Shown here: positions 60,712-64,000 of the stretch, piece by piece
How the letters are laid out: each line of letters opens with the position of its first letter
Numbering within the stretch: the first letter of the stretch is position 1
NCBI GenBank assembly: GCA_028564675.1
Contig: JAOVVO010000367.1
Span: 16,380-80,379 of the forward strand
Direction of reading: 5' to 3'
Source of the DNA: Onchocerca lupi
Lineage: Eukaryota > Nematoda > Chromadorea > Rhabditida > Onchocercidae
DNA: 64,000 nt
The notes under the pieces: model-generated
Databases searched by the model: none
What the model saw: the letters and a program-made list of their open reading frames with translations, nothing else
Told to the model about the DNA's origin: nothing
Made by a program: the position numbers and the translations under genes

Positions 60712-63669
60712 TTAAGATGGCGGGGGAGGTGGAGGAGCGGGTGGTGCCAATAAGCTTGAAAGATCCATTTTTGGTACCGGTGCTGGCGGCGGTGGTGGTG
60801 GAGGCATGAAACCAAGTCCAAGCGACATTGGTGGCGGTGGCGGTGGAACGGGCATGGGATATCGGCTCGTTGGCGGTGGCGGTACACCACCCCAACCACG
60901 ACCTGCTGGTGAACCCCAAGCAGCAGCATTAGGCATATATGACGGTCGTGGTCGCGGTGTATTGAAAAAGTGAATACCTTCAGTTGATCCGGATACACTG
61001 CTGCAACCCAATGGTGGTGGGGCGCCACCTTTTGAGGAATATCCCTCCATACCTGAAATAATTTCAGAACAAATTGTCATTCCACGATATCCATCTTACG
61101 ATAATAAATCCTGAACAATGATAAAAATACTGCTATAAGTACTTCCATAAAATTGATTAGGTCTGATACTTCATTTTGTTGAATAAAATTTTTCTATTAT
61201 TGGTAAATCAATCAATATTACTGAACGGGCAAAAATTCATTGATAAAAAAGTGTATTAAAAGTTCTTCATCATTCCATTTCAAACGCTCCGCAAGTTAAA
61301 TTTCACAAAATGTGTTGATGTAATATTGTCATCATTAAGAGGATATTAAAAAATTCTACCATTAAAAGCGTACATCACAAAGTACTGGAAAAACTGAAAA
61401 GTAACACTTGTGATATAATATATCACATTTCTTCTTAAATTAACCTGGTTCCAGTTAAATACATGCATATATGTATATATTTTTATATATGAAAACGTGA
61501 TACCTTCTTGTCTTGCTAAATTGATTCGAACAATTGGTGTACCCGATGGTAGTGAATAATTCTTTGGCTAAATAAAAACATTAAAGCAATAATTACAACA
61601 ATTTTACCATTCCCTGACTTATAATACGCTTTATTAAATCCTCTGTTTCCATATTTCAAACACTCGAATATTTATATGGATAAAATATTAATGTTCCTCT
61701 CAGTCAAATGATTTTCTTAATGTATATAAAATTTCCGAAAAAACCAAAATTATTCGTATATTTCTTTCTGTATATTTGCTACTAATCATTTACTATTAGA
61801 AATGCACATAAAAAACTGGGAACAATAAAGTAGCATTATTCTGAAGTCAACATCTATACATCATTTGTTTACTATTCTTCGAAATGATGTTTCAGTAATT
61901 TACCAGCTTAATAAGACAGCGATAAATCATTTGTGTATTTTCTTCTTTAAGTTGATCAACAAATGATGCAAAGGCCTACGCAGACATGACTTGGAAACAA
62001 TTAATTATGAAAAATGCATAGGTAAAGATGAAAAAATTAGAAACCTTGTAACCAGATCCTCCACTTCCTGATCCTAAACCTGGTTTCCCTGCAGCATTAT
62101 ACGGTCTCGATGTTGGTTTCTCTCCCAATTCAGCCATTAGTGCCGTGTACTAAATATTGGTTAAGGTTTAGAAAAAGAATTATAGAAAAGTGGCAGTGTC
62201 GAATTATAAAAAAGAAAAATATGAAAAAGAATAATTTTTTGGTATTACCGCAAAGTAAAACACAAGAAATTAAACAAATCGACCTCATCATCCATGCCAC
62301 CATCTCCCACATTAAATACTCCACTACCAGGTCGTGGATTTTTGCAGTCCTTGGCAATATGCCCCGCGCCACCACATGCAGTACAAACGATATTTGCAGT
62401 AACATTTGGAGCATCCGGGCATTCCCATCTGAAAATTATTTTGCAAAAATATATAAAGGACATTGAAGAAGCTGAAGCTAAATACCATGACAAATAATTT
62501 AAATTTAAAATAAACAGACTAGTCAATAAAGTTTGAAAATCTAACGGAATGACACATCTAAAGCAGTATAGAAATCTTAGAAACACAAATTATTTAAACG
62601 AATATTTACGTCTTATGTTCATCAGAACCACAATTACTACATCGCGCACCGCTTGCCAGATCCTCGGGTCGTAGAGTACCATTCAAAAGTGCAAGCTCTC
62701 TCAACTGCAGTTTACGCAATTCATTCTGACCATCAGGTATCATCAATGCTTCATTGATAATTGATGTTATCTGAAAAAAATAGGTCTAATTCTTTTAAAT
62801 CTGGTCATGTTTTCGAATGATCATAACACAGCAAAATTATATGTACAATCGAGACACTAATTCACCAAACAAAACAGCCTAAATATAAAACTATTACTGG
62901 TAATAGACAGTGTATTTCTAGCCCAATAAATCTAAACTGGAAAAAAATTGGAAAAAACAATAATCACCGTAAAAATATACAAAATGATGAATGCTTTTTT
63001 AATTTTAACATTTCCATACAAATAAATTTAATTTCATTGATATTCATGCAAAATGTGAGCTTGATACTATAAACTGATAGTTTTTAAGACTAATGAAGAA
63101 ATAGGATTAGAAATGTTGTGTGCTCTAATGACTAACTTTTCAGGAAAAGAAATAATATTTTTCCGGACAATTAAAAATTCTTTACTTTTTCACAAGCCTT
63201 TTTTATAACTGTATAATCGGTGCCTGTCACATATGCATGAAGCGGTTCATTTTCACCAGGCATTGGTCCTTCACGGCGTCCCAATTTGCCTTCCTTTACC
63301 GAGCCTTTACCACGAATTATGATTTTGGCACCTGTCTGAAAAATTTGAAAAAGAATCTAAAATCTTTCACAAATGGCAAAATAGTTTTTCTAGAGCTTTC
63401 AGAATATTTCTAAAAACCCATCAAGTGGGATAGTTAAAAAGTAGAAAAGAAATATAAAAGAAGCTAATTGGATCCAATAAAAATCATAAAGTAGTTCAAT
63501 TAAATCGAGTAGTATTGAATTATGATTGACATGAAATGAGTGAAAAACCTCCGCTTCTAGAGCCTTTAGAGTATTTCCACGTGGACCAATCAACAATCCC
63601 ACAAAATTAATTTCGGGATGATTTTCCTGTGGTATCCAAACCTTGTCATGTAATCGTATAGTTGGTGCT
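60712..63669 (-). CDS. sfa-1: Splicing factor 1 / branch-point binding protein (5' end outside the window)
   Basis: SF1 binds the intron branch point in the early spliceosome and cooperates with U2AF at the 3' splice site. Eight minus-strand exons are present: 63669-63549, 63335-63186, 62770-62610, 62428-62284, 62149-62045, 61975-61904, 61567-61504 and 61052-60712. They give 385 codons plus stop. The first starts in mid-codon, so upstream exons lie beyond position 64000. The KH/QUA2 (STAR) domain shows HPEINFVGLLIGPRGNTLKA, RGKGSVKEGKLGRREGPMPG, and then LRKLQLRELALLNGTLRPED. Two CCHC zinc knuckles follow: CSNCGSDEHKTWEC and CTACGGAGHIAKDC. Then comes YTALMAELGEKPTS and a proline-rich tail with runs of six or seven prolines ending PPPPPPS. 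The order is that of animal SF1. Three open frames overlap in the proline exon because of its GC-rich repeats; only the SF1 frame is real. Confidence 0.96.
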
Positions 63670-64000
63670 CTGCAACTTAATGAACAATTTCGAAACAACT
63701 GTCCATATTACCACAAAATTACAAAAATCTGCTACTTCTTTCTCAACTTCCTGCACTACATTATACAATATCATTTGACATTACAAGACTATCCCAATAT
63801 CTAATGTAGTGATAAGTTCACCAGTGATTACCATTACACTGATCATTATTGTCAGATAGATTTATTATTTGGTTCGATATCGACCATTCCTTATTCATTC
63901 GTAACAGAATAGAGAGAAATTAAAATAATCATAATCATTTAATGTCACAGGTATACTTGAACCTTATAGTATATATATTTATTTATTTGCATTATATATA
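63670..64000 (-). other. Intron of the SF1 gene running off the right edge
   Basis: Upstream of the exon at 63669 (acceptor TTGCAG) no further SF1 exon is visible before the window ends. The N-terminal part of the protein, which includes the U2AF-binding region, must lie to the right. Confidence 0.7.

Noticed and set aside
60635..61028. Two further long frames in the last SF1 exon (His/Arg-rich and Thr/Ala-rich)
   Set aside because: They are out-of-frame readings of the GC-rich proline repeats; only the proline-rich frame joins to the SF1 exons.
1..64000. tRNA, rRNA, CRISPR or intact transposon
   Set aside because: I looked for tRNA-like arms, array structures and transposase signatures and saw none. 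A covariance-model tRNA scan would be needed to be sure.

Overview
The window reads as nuclear DNA of a nematode, most likely a filarial (onchocercid) worm. It is strongly AT-rich, all recognisable genes are split by small AT-rich introns with TTTCAG-type acceptors, and the proteins are those of a small animal genome, including a nematode serpentine receptor. A decayed bacterial rRNA methyltransferase (rrmJ/ftsJ) at about 6.4-6.85 kb looks like an old transfer from the endosymbiont Wolbachia, which fits a filarial host. The species cannot be fixed from the sequence alone.
Layout. 1-12.2 kb has no confident gene: a diverged inverted repeat (arms about 4.9-5.9 kb and 9.4-11.15 kb) encloses the rrmJ relic and a second bacterial-looking relic, with two weak ORF candidates. 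12.25-17.8 kb is a plus-strand cluster: V-ATPase subunit E, RNA polymerase II subunit RPB9 (with a GC-AG intron) and the Ragulator subunit LAMTOR2. At 19.8 kb on the minus strand lies a 45-residue membrane microprotein whose stop codon overlaps its AATAAA. 20.3-21.3 kb holds a possible small two-exon gene and a coding relic. 23.4-39.1 kb is one long minus-strand gene for a TACC-family coiled-coil protein, rebuilt as 14 exons (909 residues) with two alternative 5' ends (558 and 245 residues). 44.9-49.5 kb (minus) is mitochondrial L-2-hydroxyglutarate dehydrogenase, 11 exons, 460 residues. 52.2-55.1 kb (minus) is a seven-helix serpentine receptor with an apparent in-frame cassette exon in its third cytoplasmic loop. 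60.7 kb to the right edge (minus) is splicing factor 1 (branch-point binding protein), whose 5' end lies outside the window.
Most are housekeeping functions: lysosomal acidification and mTORC1 docking (V-ATPase E, LAMTOR2), transcription and splicing (RPB9, SF1), centrosome/microtubule work (TACC) and metabolite repair (L2HGDH). Apart from the plus-strand trio there is no sign that the genes form one pathway. All exon models were built by eye from frame continuity, splice signals and family resemblance. In every complete model the summed coding length is a multiple of three.
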